Source: Batkoa obscura | Lineage: Eukaryota; Entomophthoromycota; Entomophthoromycetes; Entomophthorales; Batkoaceae | DNA: 64,000 nt | Reading direction: 5' to 3' | Assembly (NCBI GenBank): GCA_030770535.1 | Contig: JASVEC010000007.1 | Location: 186,001-250,000, forward strand | In this document: one piece after another, positions 23,747-34,900 of the stretch | Layout: the number at the start of each line of letters is the position of its first letter | Position numbering within the stretch: position 1 is the first letter of the stretch | Made by a program: the position numbers and the translations under genes | The notes under the pieces: model-generated | Told to the model about the DNA's origin: nothing | Databases searched by the model: none | Seen by the model: the letters and a program-made list of their open reading frames with translations, nothing else

Positions 23747-25024
23747 ATGAGTAATATTGAAAAATTTGAACATCCATTTCCAATAACTTGTGGTAAATTG
23801 AAGAGGGTTAAAGACAGTAATTTAGTAGAACCAGATAATCGATTAGGGTATTAAAATTGTTTAATTTGATCTTTACTTCATTAACACTAATTTATTAAAA
23901 GTTATCTTTATCTTCTCAAGGTAAATTACATTTTTTTAATTTAAAGGCTATTATGAACTTAATCAAAAAAGAGTCATGAACCTCAATTAACATGGAGTTT
24001 AAGTTGGGAAGAGATTAGTTCTAATAATACCAATACTGATAGCAGTGAAAACGAAGTAAATACAATGCTTAGCAATAAAGATAAAATAACTAATTTTAAT
24101 CAGAGATGGTATTTCAAACAAGGAAAGGGGGAGTTGAGGGCAATAGAAGGTCGCAATAGTTTTTATTTAAAAGATGAAGAGGGAAAAATGAGTTTATTTT
24201 GGTTTAAAAACGAAAATGAAAATAACTTAAAAAAAGCATTTCACTTTTTTAATGCTCTATTTAAAGGGGAAAATAATGACCCTATTAAAGATTGGGATCT
24301 ATTTTCTATTTCAGGTAACGTTCTTTAAAAAAAACACATTAATAAATATTTACATCTTTATTAGATGAGTAAGATTTGTACTATGATTACTATATAGCAT
24401 TTTTATTTTTTAGTGAGACTGCAGAAGAAAAAGAAAAAAGGTTGAATGAAGCTAGAATGCTAAGCAATATGATTCCAACGAATTTACGTAATTTTAAATT
24501 GATTTATATATTCCCCTACTAATAGCTTTTATTAGAATCTATTACAAATTCGGATCCAGTTAACTCCAGTTTAAAGAAATATGATATATCAAATAATATT
24601 CAATTAAACAGTGTCTTTCAACCCAATCAATTATCAAATTTGTTAGACGACCCAGGGGTTACTGAAAGTAATTTAACTGTTATTATTTTAATATAATAGC
24701 TTATGATAGTTAGAATTATTACCTTTAATTCCAGCTAGTTTAAGGCCTCAAGGTAAAAAAGGAATTCAACAAGTTTTAAATAGTGAATCGTTTCAACAGT
24801 TGGTTCATCGATTACAACAAGGTTTGGAGATGGGGGCTATGAGCCCCTTGACTGTTTCTTTAAATCTAGGTGTCAATAGTGGAAGAGGTAATATAATTTG
24901 ATATTAAAGGCAGAATCAGTGTAGAGCTAATATGTTTTTATTAGGAGTGGCACAGTTGGTATCAAGTATACAAAGTAAAGCAGATAAACAGTGGGAAAAA
25001 GAAGTAGAAAAGAGAAAGGAATGA
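23747..25024 (+). CDS. RPN13: Proteasome ubiquitin receptor Rpn13 (ADRM1)
   Basis: Exons 23747-23847, 23902-23920, 23972-24314, 24425-24487, 24536-24667, 24714-24887 and 24945-25024 join in frame. The Pru domain begins ITCGKLKRV, then VEPDNRLGYLYLL (family PDKRKG), and later FYLKDEEGKMSLFWFKN (family VYVLKF...RLFFWMQ) with NNLKKAFHFFNAL. The C-terminal DEUBAD-like domain has LRPQGKKGIQQVLNSESFQQ, then LQQGLEMGAMSPLTVSLNLG, matching the family's LxSPQFQQAL...LxSGxLxPLxxxFGL. Known role: docks on Rpn2 in the proteasome lid/base, binds ubiquitin and recruits the deubiquitinase UCH37. Exon 2 is only 19 nt. It is needed to keep the frame and restores the conserved GYLYLL strand, which supports the model. 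An Asn/Ser-rich insertion lies inside the Pru domain. Confidence 0.78.
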
Positions 25025-25404
25025 ATTAAATCGTACAAGTTTGATTTATTAATAAATGTTTTGATGAGTTATATATTTTTAAGAGTCTATTAATTATATG
25101 GGTTTATAAACTTTTGTCTCTATTTTATTTTAAATTGTAGATTCGATTATTAGACAACTATTTTTAAAGATTTGGTCTTAAAAACAATTATTTCTATAGT
25201 TAATAATTAACTATTAAATATACACAAATGAACATATTAATATGAATGTAATTAGATGCTAAAGTTAGATTGTATAAATATAATCTTCAGGATCAAATAA
25301 TTGAAGGTATCAATAGTTTTTTATCATTAATTTTTTTTTAGACTTGTAAAAAAAATAGTAATAATAGTAAATTTGATGTCTTACGTTTATTTAAAAATCT
25401 AAGG
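25025..25404. other. 3' flank shared by Rpn13 and the copy A gene
   Basis: Convergent gene ends face each other here. AT-rich, no gene seen. Confidence 0.45.
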
Positions 25405-26523
25405 TTATAATATCTTTTTAACAGATTTGATAATGTCACTGAAGTTGTCTTTGATATACCCTTTTGCAAGATTACCACTTTCTTTTAAAACTTGTTTACG
25501 AACCCCATTAAGGATAATTAGTTTTTCATTAAACTGAGCTCCTTTATATTCATTTAGGATCATTTCATCTGCAGTAGGACCTAAAATGGCATTGGTGGTA
25601 GCAGCTAAAACTAGCCCTGCGTACGGAATGGATTCAATCCCAGCAATTACAGCAGTTCTTAAAACATCTAAAGCTTTATTGTTATAGGCCATTTTTGAAG
25701 CATTAATTAAAGGTAAGTTTCGAAGACAAGAAGCTAAATCAGTAGCTTTATTGGATACTTTACTTGATCCGCAGTAGTAGCCACGATCATTATCATAATC
25801 AGTACCCCAAAAACCACAGTTAGAGTCGGTCTCACTATTTGGAATTAACTTGAAGCATCTACTAAAATCATATTGGATGGCGGCAGTTCGTAATACGTCA
25901 TTAGCCAATAAACAAATCTTGTCAACTCCTAATACATGATTATCGGATTGAATTGTTTGAGCATCCCTTTTATATAAGTTAGTGTTATTCAAGATCTTAG
26001 TGACTATACTTTCAGTCATTTTAATTTGAAAGACTTGACGATAGTTTTGATCATCTGGATGTAAATTGTCCATAGGAATGATGATTGATCTTAAACCTTG
26101 TCTTAAATCCACAGAAACATAATTCATAGTCCCAATATTAGGTGCAATAAATAAATAGTCTCTCTCTTTATTTGTGGCAGTAATCTCCATGGTATATAGC
26201 TTCTTCATTTCATCAACTGAGTCCGTGGTCTTTACTCGAAAATTATCAGTACAATATTGTCGGCATGTTAAGCAACAGGACTTGGACCAATGGTGACAAC
26301 TCTTCCCATAATACCAGTCCTTTGACTGCTTATCTTTTCCTAATATCGGTACCCAGTGGTGTAGTGGTTGGCAATTACGTTGGTATTTTGGTGAGATATC
26401 AACTTCAAACCAAACCATATCATAGTCAACTTTATAACAGGTCTTATCTAAGTAAGTCAATCCAAGAGGATCTTGACTTAAGATGTCAGTGATGAAAAAT
26501 AGAAGTGATAATAATAGAAACAT
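25405..26523 (-). CDS. Secreted cysteine-rich 372-aa protein, copy A (most diverged)
   Basis: Intronless, 372 residues, with signal peptide MFLLLSLLFFITDILS. It shares length and nearly all of its sequence with copies B-D, but has many substitutions, more than any other pair. It keeps the family cysteines and adds two: the segment around residues 76-91 reads SCHHWSKSCCLTCRQYC, against SCLRNSKTCDTFSRQYC in the others. The internal dibasic KR (residues 185-186) after an N-glycosylation sequon, and the glycine/alanine-rich hydrophobic stretch near residues 295-315, are conserved. No family is recognised. Its 3' flank resembles that of copy B, so A and B look like an older tandem pair on this strand. 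Confidence 0.75.
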   Translation of the reverse strand: MFLLLSLLFFITDILSQDPLGLTYLDKTCYKVDYDMVWFEVDISPKYQRNCQPLHHWVPILGKDKQSKDWYYGKSCHHWSKSCCLTCRQYCTDNFRVKTTDSVDEMKKLYTMEITATNKERDYLFIAPNIGTMNYVSVDLRQGLRSIIIPMDNLHPDDQNYRQVFQIKMTESIVTKILNNTNLYKRDAQTIQSDNHVLGVDKICLLANDVLRTAAIQYDFSRCFKLIPNSETDSNCGFWGTDYDNDRGYYCGSSKVSNKATDLASCLRNLPLINASKMAYNNKALDVLRTAVIAGIESIPYAGLVLAATTNAILGPTADEMILNEYKGAQFNEKLIILNGVRKQVLKESGNLAKGYIKDNFSDIIKSVKKIL

Positions 26524-26554
26524 TTTTTTGTATATTGTTGGCTTGTTTTCGCTT

Positions 26555-26564
26555 CATATATATA
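26555..26564 (-). promoter_or_regulatory. TATA element of copy A
   Basis: On the minus strand CTATATATATG lies 32-41 bp before the start codon, the same place as in copies B, C and D. Confidence 0.55.
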
Positions 26565-27950
26565 GTTTTTTTTAATACTAAAATACCAAATATGAAATAA
26601 GTATTAATCATAATAAGATTCTAGTTTAGTAATTTTAGCTAATAATGAGTATAAATTATTAAAGAATAAATAAATAGAATTCTTAAGAGATACTTCTATT
26701 ATAAAGTAAGCATAAAGGTACTAAAATAGTACAGGCAGTTACATTCCTCGAAAGTTTAATGAATAATCTAAAGAATTTTTTTAACTTTATTTAACTTTCA
26801 GCCTGTTGAAATTCTTTACAGCTGTTACAGTTATATTACGACTTTATTAACTATTAATTTGAGAATAAAATTTTGTTAAAGTCAGGCTAAAATTCCAAGA
26901 GATAGGCCTAAAAAATCAAACAACATATTCTAAAATTCATCGCAAGTTAAGTCGCAATAGAGATCTAAGAGCTCTATTCTATTCTGTGAATTTATTTTAA
27001 ATTAATTGGCTCTTTAAAATTATGCTAAATTACTCACTGTACTTGACGCCATACAAGTTACCTAGTTTGCTGCTAATCAATAATGCTTCAGTTATTATAT
27101 TTATTATATTTCTTCGAGAACTAAGTGTTTATATTTATTAGTTTTTTATTATAGAAACTATGTTCCCATATTTAGTATGCTACATTAATGTCATTTATTA
27201 AGCTTCGGTCTAATATTTATTAAAAATATAATTTATTTTGATAGCAGTGTTTGAATATAATATAACTACTATTTGTATTAAATTAATATACAAAAATCGA
27301 CTTTACGGTATAAGCACATATTATTGAGAATAAAAGAATTACCTGCTTCTCATTTGCTTAAAAATTCTAAAAATGTTTAAATGTAGTTTTCCTAAAGTTG
27401 TATATCAGGCCAAAAGGTATATGTGGTGTATTTAATGACTCAAAAAGTTCGATTGATTTAAAGAATATAGTTTGGCAAGATCATTTCACATACAAAAAAA
27501 GCGCAAATCTGAAGTTACGGTTTATAGATAAAATCGATTAAGATAGAATGAAATTAACTATTTCTAGCTCGAGGATACTATTATAGTTAGATCATACTAA
27601 AATTCATGCTTTAAATTTATATTTCGACGGGTATCTTATTTTAAAATCACATTTCATATCTTTACTATCTTGATATACTTTATTGACACTATTTTTTGTT
27701 AAAACGTAGTATCAAATTTTAACTTTAGATATTATCGAAAGGCAATTATATAAATTGTAGTTGTTTTTTAATTCAAAGATGGAATACAGGTTGTTTTTGG
27801 TGATTGTAGAAACTTAATAAATTGTAATAAAAATAAGAATTAAAAATGAAAAAACAGCTCAAATAATCTAAGTTCGATATTATAATAGCGCTATATCTTG
27901 TTTTTATCAAAAAAAGATTAAAGCAGTTAATATTGAAATAATAATATAAA
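26565..27950 (-). repeat. Duplicated upstream block of copy A
   Basis: It resembles the region upstream of copy B (31072-32260) in colinear patches, for example AATTGGCTCTTTAAAATTAT (27004) and the CTAGCTCGAGGATACTATTA segment (about 27565). The duplicated unit is therefore about 2.4 kb, gene plus long 5' flank. Similarity is clearly lower than between B and C. Confidence 0.65.
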
Positions 27951-28069
27951 GTAGAGTAATTTTCTAAAAGTATTTAAAGCTTAACCTCAGTTAAAAAAAC
28001 GAAATTCTAACTATTCTTAACATGAATTTTTTAATGTACATTAAATATATTTTCAAATATTGTTTACCA

Positions 28070-28154
28070 TATGGGGATGTATTTTTGTGTAAGAATTTTA
28101 CTAACAATTTTTCCGCTCAAATAGTGCTTGAAAAATGAAAAAAAATGCTCCCAT
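28070..28154 (-). mobile_element. Miniature palindromic element, shortened copy
   Basis: TATGGGGATGTATTTTTGTG at the left, core CCGCTCAAATAGTGCTTG, right end TGCTCCCATA. It is about 20 bp shorter than most copies. Confidence 0.75.
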
Positions 28155-28439
28155 ATTAAACATTTAATCTTTCCCTATTTTCGTTATATTAATATTCTTG
28201 CCTTAAATCTTGTTTGGATATATATTTTGAAAAGCTTATAGTTTGATTGAAAACAATTTATTTAACATAAAATTTTGAGATATTTATCAAGCTTTAGCAA
28301 TTAAATATTCTATCTTTTTATAATAAAGAAACTATTAATAGAATTGTATTTATTATCATAATATTAAAAATAATTTTTATTACCAAACAACAATATTACT
28401 ACTAATGGTGATAAACAGTACAATCAATTTCCTTCAGTA

Positions 28440-28990
28440 ATTACTTTATTTTAGAATTTTCTAATATCCACGCGATTTTTTCCTTACTTTATTGTATTTG
28501 CTCTTTTTATTAAAAGTTATAGCTCTTACTTTTACAATAGGTTTCTCTTTCCATAAACAGTTTTTCGCATTCACATTATTTTATAGAATAATCGTTTATC
28601 CATTTATTGTACCTAGGCCTTTTCTTTCTTTAACTCACTTTAACTTACTATGCCTTCCTTCTTTTGCTAGCATCTCAATCTTGTCCCCACCAAGTTAAAC
28701 CCTGTATCCATTGTTTGTCCCACACTTGTCTTTTGATTTTGAAATTACTTAATAATATTATGAGATAGACAGCCCTTTTTTTCTTACTTTTGGTCTTTAT
28801 TTTAGCTTGTCCTTTGATACTAACCTTTTTTAAGCTGAATAATTTTTGCACCTTTGTTAGCTAGTCAATTATTGTAGTTAATTTTTATATATCTAAATAT
28901 CTTTTATCTTCTTTTATTGCTTATTATTATATCTATTATAGTGTCTTTTTTTCAAGTTTTGTATCTTTTAACTTCAATATCAGATCAGCG
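28440..28990 (-). pseudogene. Outlying relic of the coiled-coil gene family
   Basis: The minus strand contains TTTATGGAAAGAGAAACCTA, which matches TTTATGGAAAAGGATACCTT of the relic at 32.9-34.1 kb and continues in alignable K/E-rich code. The plus strand is correspondingly pyrimidine-rich. No intact frame is left. Confidence 0.45.
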
Positions 28991-29008
28991 TATAGTGTGT
29001 ATGAGTGA

Positions 29009-29103
29009 TAATGGTGTTTTTTTAGCTTCATCACTTTTTCCATCTTTTTAGGCACTATTTGAATCGAATATTTGTAAATTCTTGAATAGAAAAGACATCA
29101 TCA
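29009..29103 (+). mobile_element. Miniature palindromic element, diverged copy
   Basis: ATGGTGTTTTTTTAGCTTCA at the left, core CACTATTTGAATCG, eroded right end AAGACATCATCA. Confidence 0.65.
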
Positions 29104-29910
29104 GTAACCAAATATTTAACATAACAAAAAGAAAGTAACAATAAAAGTAAGAATATAAATTGTAAAATGTACTTCCAAAGGCTTTTGTCAGCTTCCAAAG
29201 TAGAAAAGATGCTTTAACTACCTTGGTCGACTCTTGCTTATTAAATGATTTTAGAATTACTGTGATATGAAAAGTCAAGCTTTGAATTTCAAAAATAGGA
29301 TAAGTCAAATGGTGGAATAGTGGTATTTTTTAAATAAAAGAGAGTGTAGCTATAAATTGTTTAGTTTATTTTTTATGAGCACAGTAAAAATGAAATTGAA
29401 ATCAATCAATAAATATATGTAGCTTTATTTTAGCTTGTCATCCTTTTGCAGTGTAATTTACCACAATAAAACTGGCAATTTTCAAAGAGTAGATTTCGGA
29501 CATTAATATGACTATAATTAACAACTTATTATCAATACATAAATAAGATTTTTAGATATGAGTATATTTGCACCTTAGTTTCAGTTTTGATTGTAGAGGT
29601 AGTAATATTTAAAGTTAAATATGTGAAATTTATCGATAGTTCTTTATTGTTAAATGTGAATATAAAAATATGAAATATTTTGCATATAGTTTTAATGACT
29701 AATTTTACTTGTAGCTTATCTCTTATAAAAAAAATTACAATTAGTGTTAAAAGCTAAGTGAATTAGGTGGGATTTATACTTTAGTTTTTTGTACATACTT
29801 AAACCTGTGAAATTTCATATTTTACTAAAATAAAATAAATTTTTTGAGACGCACGAAAAAATAATAACTATATATAGTAATATAATGTATGTTTATTTAA
29901 AAATCTAAGG

Positions 29911-31029
29911 TTATAATATCTTTTTAACAGATTTGATAATATCACTGAAGTTATCTTTGATATACCCTTTCGCAAGTTCACCACTTTCTTTTAAAACTTG
30001 TTTACGGACCCCGTTAAGGACAATCAGTTTTTCATTAAACTGGGCTCCTTTATATTCATTGAGAATCATTTCGTCTGCAGTGGGGCCTAAAATAGCATTA
30101 GAAGTGGCAGCTAAAATCAATCCTGCATATGGAACGGCAGAAAGACCAGCAGTTACAGCAGTTCTCATAATATCTAAAGCTTTATTATTATAAGCGAACT
30201 TTGAGGCATTAATTAAAGGTAAGTTTCGAAGACAAGAAGCTACAGAAGCAGCAGGATTAGATAATTTACTTGATCCACAGTAATAACCACGATCTTTATC
30301 ATAATCAGTACCCCAAAAACCACAACTAGAACGAGTATCTTTGTTTGAGATTAGTTGAAAACATCTACTAAAATCATACTGCATAGCAGCAGTTCGTAAC
30401 ACATCATTAGCCAATAAACAAATCTTGTCAACTCCTAATACATGATCATCAGATTGAATTGTTTGAGCATCCCTTTTATATAAGTTAGTGTTATTCAAGA
30501 TCTTAGTGACTATACTTTCAGTCATTTTAATTTGAAAGACTTGACGATAGTTTTGATCATCTGGATGTAAATTGTCCATAGGAATGAAAATCGATCTTAA
30601 ACCTTGTCTTAAATCCACAGAAACATAATTTTTACTTCCAATATTAGGTGCAACATACAAATAATCTCTCTCTTTGTTTGTAGATGTGATTTCCATGATA
30701 TTTAAATCTTTCATTTCACTAATTGAATCCGAGGTCTTTATACGAAAATTATCAGTACAATATTGTCTTGAAAATGTATCACAAGTTTTAGAGTTACGAA
30801 GACAGCTCTTTCCTTGATACCATTCTTTTGATTGCTTATCCTTTCCTACTATTGGCAACCAATGGTGTAATGGCTGGCAGTTACGTTGGTATTTTGGCGA
30901 TATATCAATTTCAAACCAAACTAAATCATAATCAACTTTGTAACAGGTCTTGTCCAAGTAAGTCAGGCCAAGAGGATCTTGACTTAAGATAGCAGAGATG
31001 AGAAATAGAAGCGATAATAATAGAAACAT
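29911..31029 (-). CDS. Secreted cysteine-rich 372-aa protein, copy B
   Basis: Intronless, 372 residues. Signal peptide 1-16 (MFLLLSLLFLISAILS). Ten cysteines lie at 29, 51, 76, 83, 91, 204, 223, 236, 251 and 266, five on each side of a long cysteine-free middle. N-glycosylation sequons are at NNT (179) and NAS (274). A Kex2-type dibasic KR at 185-186 lies between the two Cys clusters, so the protein could mature into two chains. The C-terminal third has a hydrophobic glycine/alanine segment (about 290-315) and ends in an amphipathic Lys-rich helix. No known family is recognised. Differences from copy C are few: Lys65 where C and D have Arg, and Val368 where C has Ile. The gene sits at one arm of a long inverted repeat. 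Confidence 0.8.
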   Translation of the reverse strand: MFLLLSLLFLISAILSQDPLGLTYLDKTCYKVDYDLVWFEIDISPKYQRNCQPLHHWLPIVGKDKQSKEWYQGKSCLRNSKTCDTFSRQYCTDNFRIKTSDSISEMKDLNIMEITSTNKERDYLYVAPNIGSKNYVSVDLRQGLRSIFIPMDNLHPDDQNYRQVFQIKMTESIVTKILNNTNLYKRDAQTIQSDDHVLGVDKICLLANDVLRTAAMQYDFSRCFQLISNKDTRSSCGFWGTDYDKDRGYYCGSSKLSNPAASVASCLRNLPLINASKFAYNNKALDIMRTAVTAGLSAVPYAGLILAATSNAILGPTADEMILNEYKGAQFNEKLIVLNGVRKQVLKESGELAKGYIKDNFSDIIKSVKKIL

Positions 31030-31061
31030 TTTTTTGTATACTTTTGATATCTTTTTGTTTC

Positions 31062-31071
31062 ATATATATAG
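31062..31071 (-). promoter_or_regulatory. TATA element of copy B
   Basis: CTATATATATG on the minus strand, 33-42 bp before the start, identical in placement to copies A, C and D. Confidence 0.55.
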
Positions 31072-32267
31072 TTTTTTTTAATATTTCAGATACTATACAT
31101 AAGTTAAATATTAATTCTAAAACAAGATTCTAGCTTAATGATTTAAGATATAATAAATACAAATTAATAGAGAATTAATAGACAGAATTCTTCTAAAACA
31201 GATACCATCGTAACGTAAGCATAAAGATATTATAATAGTTTTTGTAATTTCGTTTTTAAGGTATGCATTATATGATTTAGTATAACTTTTATTTTTTAAT
31301 CTTTATTGATCTTCTTACCCCGTTCTAATTTTATTTATTCTATTCTTGGTAATTTGGTTTTTGATCAATTGGCTCTCTAAAATTATATTAAATTGCTCAT
31401 TGTACTTTGACCCTATGTAGTTACTCGATTTGCCCCTAATTAAATATTTGAGTTAGTATATTTATTGAGTTTTTAATAGAAGTTGTCTCTATATTAGTAT
31501 TCTGGATTAGTAATATATATGAACTTCTGCTTAATGCTTGTTTTTGAAATATGTAATTAATTCTAATATAGTTCTTGAATACAATAACTGTTATTTGGAT
31601 TAGATTAATTTGAAAAAAATACTTTTTAATACAAATACTCTTTAGTATAAATACTAGTATTTAGTCTAAAAAACATAGAACTTCATTGTTTGTTTATTTG
31701 TTTGAATTTTATAAAGATTAGTATACACATAATGATTTTTTAAGGTTATATGTCACTTTAACAACTATAGTACAACGTATTCAATGATTTAATAGATCTG
31801 ATTAAATCAAAGTTTGGCATCATTATTTTTATATCCAAAAGAAGATTCATAAATGAAGTTAAAATTACAAAAAATCAATTAAAATAGACTAAAATCAGCC
31901 GCTTCTAGTCCAAGGGTACTATTATGATTAAATAATACTTAAATTTATGCTTTGAATTTGATATATTGGTAGGTATCGTGTCATAGAATCCAAAGTTTCA
32001 TAGCTGACTATTCTAGTTCCTTAATAAATATTATCTATCTATTTAGAATGTGTTATTAAATTTAACTTTAGTTGTAGCTAAATAGCAATTACATTTTAAT
32101 CTATTGGTGTTTAAGTCAAGTGCTGAACGTAGTTTGTTTTTGTTACTTTTTTCATTACAATTTTTCAAAGGTCGATAATGACTAAAACAACCCAAATAAG
32201 TTAAATTTAATGTCATAACATTGCTATAATATAATTTTATCAAAAATATTAATATCAAAATAACAAT

Positions 32268-32360
32268 ATGAGGTGTTTTTTAGTTTCATCACTTTCCCAT
32301 TTAAAGACTATTTGAGCGGAAAATTGTTAGTAAAATTCTTAAAAAAAAGACATTCCTATA
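32268..32360 (+). mobile_element. Miniature palindromic element
   Basis: TATGAGGTGTTTTTTAGTTT at the left, core GACTATTTGAGCGG, right end AAGACATTCCTATA. It marks the outer edge of the duplicated block. Confidence 0.7.
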
Positions 32361-32594
32361 CAATTCTATTGTTTGAATGTTTAGAAATTAGAAATTAGAA
32401 AATATGATCATTTTTTGATAGAGCTTTCTGATAAAAATTAAACGATTTTAAATCTTATTTACTGTTATTTTTAATCTTTTGAAATTATGTATTATTTTCA
32501 TCATGTTAATGAATATTGTTTTAAAGTATGCTTATACATAGTTTTAAAGAATTCAAGGATTTGAATTGTAGATTTATAATAATTTGTAAAACAA

Positions 32595-32698
32595 ATGGGA
32601 ATGTTTTTTTGACTCTTCATTACTTTTTCCATCTTTTAAGTACTATTTGAGTGGAAAAGTTATTAGTAAAATCCTTAAACACAAAAATACATCCCCAA
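32595..32698 (+). mobile_element. Miniature palindromic element
   Basis: ATGGGAATGTTTTTTTGACT at the left, core TACTATTTGAGTGGAAAAG, right end AAATACATCCCCA. A well preserved copy. Confidence 0.8.
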
Positions 32699-32924
32699 AT
32701 ATTAAAATGTTGGACAATACACGTATTTGTATCTTGTTTGATGAAATATTAATAATATTAAAAGTATTATTATCATATCGGAGGTGGTTTTGGGACTTAA
32801 ATAAAAACTAATGAATATCATGTTTTAATTTACAATGGTTTACAAAATAGACAAAAAGTTACGAAAAATGTTTAGCATACGGGAATGTTTTTTGAATAGT
32901 AATCATATGGGTGATTTCATTTAA

Positions 32925-34110
32925 TTTGCTCACGTTTATTTTTGCTTTTTAGGATTCTTCGGTATTTCATATAATTTTTTCCCTTTCTCTTTAGCCTATT
33001 CATTTTTGTGAACATACTAATTCTTTCTTCTCTAATAAGGTATCCTTTTCCATAAATTTATTTACACAAGTTCATTGCTTTAACGTAGATCCCCTTCTAC
33101 TAATGTTTTGTAGATTAAAACCCCCTTGTTCTAATCCGATCTGCCTTTCTTTCAACATTTGTGCTTCAATCCTTTCTTTATCTAATTTACTTCTTTCTTA
33201 ATTAGTTTCATCATAAATCCACTTTCCTTCAAATTAATCTTTATTTCTACTACCTGCATTTTATACTTTTCATTCCCCTCATTTAGTTTTATCATAGCAT
33301 CATCTTTTTCCGATTTAAGTTCCGCTTCTACTTGCATCTTTTCCCTTTCTTTTTCATTAACTCTAGCTTTTTATTACATTCTGATTTTTTTCATTTTTTG
33401 TAACTGCTGGATACAGGGATATATTTTTGTGTTTAAGATTTTTGCTAATAATTTTTCCGTTCAAACAGCGGTTAAAAGATAAAAGATGGAAAAAATAATG
33501 AAGTCAAAAAAAAACACCCCCATATACTACTTCCAATTCTCTTCATTTGCATAAACTTTCCTTGAATCTTCTGTTTTTATATTTTCAGCTTAGAATAGCA
33601 TCACTATTTACAAATTTTAATAGTCCAACATCTATTTTTTCTCTTTTAGGTTTCAAATTATCTTTACCTTTGTTAATTTCCAATAGACCTGCTTCTGAAT
33701 TTACTTAAGTTCTAAATCATCTTTCATGAGACTTTGAATAAATCCATTTTAGCTTTTTTTAAATTTTTAAATCGTTATCCTATTTGTATAATTTCCAGTT
33801 TTTTAATATTTGTTTTTGTAGTTTCTTTAAACTTAGTTTTAGTTAATTTCATTATTCGTTTTAACATTTGTTTTTTGTATCTTTAAATATTCTTTAGACG
33901 TACTACCCTCAATTTCAAATGAGTACAAAGCTGTAGAGTTTAATTTTTTCCAATTTTTAGTTAAGAATACTTTTTGTATATCGTTCATCTGATTCATTAT
34001 CGTTGATCTAATCTAAGTTTAATAGGTTGAATAAAATTAAGTAGCGATATCTACCTTCTCTCTATCAATGTTTGAAATACCTTTGTGAAAACTCATTTTA
34101 AAAAAATAAG
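32925..34110 (-). pseudogene. Coiled-coil gene relic 1 of the array
   Basis: On the minus strand, pieces such as MNDIQKVFLTKNWKKLN (near 34000) and MEKDTLLEKKELV (near 33050) recall the other units. The first of a run of degenerate Lys/Glu-rich copies, interrupted by a miniature element at 33412-33525. Many stops; no product expected. Confidence 0.5.
33412..33525 (-). mobile_element. Miniature palindromic element inside relic 1
   Basis: TACAGGGATATATTTTTGTG at the left, core CCGTTCAAACAGCGG, right end AAACACCCCCATA. Confidence 0.75.
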
Positions 34111-34900
34111 TAATTACAGTTGACACCCCTTCATTCACATATCTTTTAAATAATATGAATCTCAGTTCATATTTATATACCTGGATTGAATCAAATTTGT
34201 TAGTAATCTATGCTTATTTTTAATTCATTATTTAATATTGTAATCATTTTCTAACATAGGTCAATTGTACAAATAATGTGACTTAATAAACTTTTTAATT
34301 TATGATAGTACAATAATTGAAATATTGATAATGATTTTAAATATCAACTTTCGTTAGTTTATGTTGAGTTTCTATGTTTTATTATTATTGGGAATATTGG
34401 GATAGCTTACTTTATAATTACACTTTCTGTTAACAATAGTTTAAGAATTAGTCTACTATTCTCTAATCAAGTTATTAAATAATCAAGCATCAGATTTATT
34501 TAACTTTATTTATTCGCTTTAAAATACAAAAATCTTCCAGCTTATTATGTATATACTTGATAAAAAGTTGTATCAATGAACCAATAACAGGTGGTAAGGA
34601 GTCAACGAGTGAATAGCCCTTAGAGGCTTAAAAGAATTCAATCATGTCGAAATCAATGATCGGCTTCAGCCTAACTACTATAGAATGTATTTCGTTAATT
34701 CATCAAAGCAGGAACTAGCTGTCTATCTATATTTATTCAAAACTTTGCTTAATTTCCTTAAATAGCTTCGGTACTAATCAAACAGATTAATTTTAAATCT
34801 TCATTTTATCAAGATAACAAGTTAAATTATATTAAACTCATAAAAACTTTAAAATCGGTCATAACAACACTAAATAATCTATTTTTTGTTAGTTTTATTT
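34111..34900. other. Spacer between coiled-coil relics 1 and 2
   Basis: AT-rich, with a slightly more GC-balanced patch at 34590-34740 that I cannot assign. No gene seen. Confidence 0.4.

Larger units (their letters stand above)
29911..32093 (-). repeat. Left arm of a long inverted repeat (copy B gene plus 5' flank)
   Basis: The reverse complement of this arm matches 53574-55803 almost base for base in every stretch I compared, such as the block around ATGTAATTGCTATTTAGCTA at the outer edge. Beyond 32093 the match weakens to patches. At the 3' side of the gene the arms differ. Confidence 0.8.

Noticed and set aside
26265-26492. 75-codon frame opposite the start of copy A
   Set aside because: Shadow of the coding strand; not kept in copies B-D.
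28492-28698. Hydrophobic 68-codon plus-strand frame
   Set aside because: It lies on the pyrimidine-rich strand of a coiled-coil relic, where T-rich codons mimic a membrane protein.
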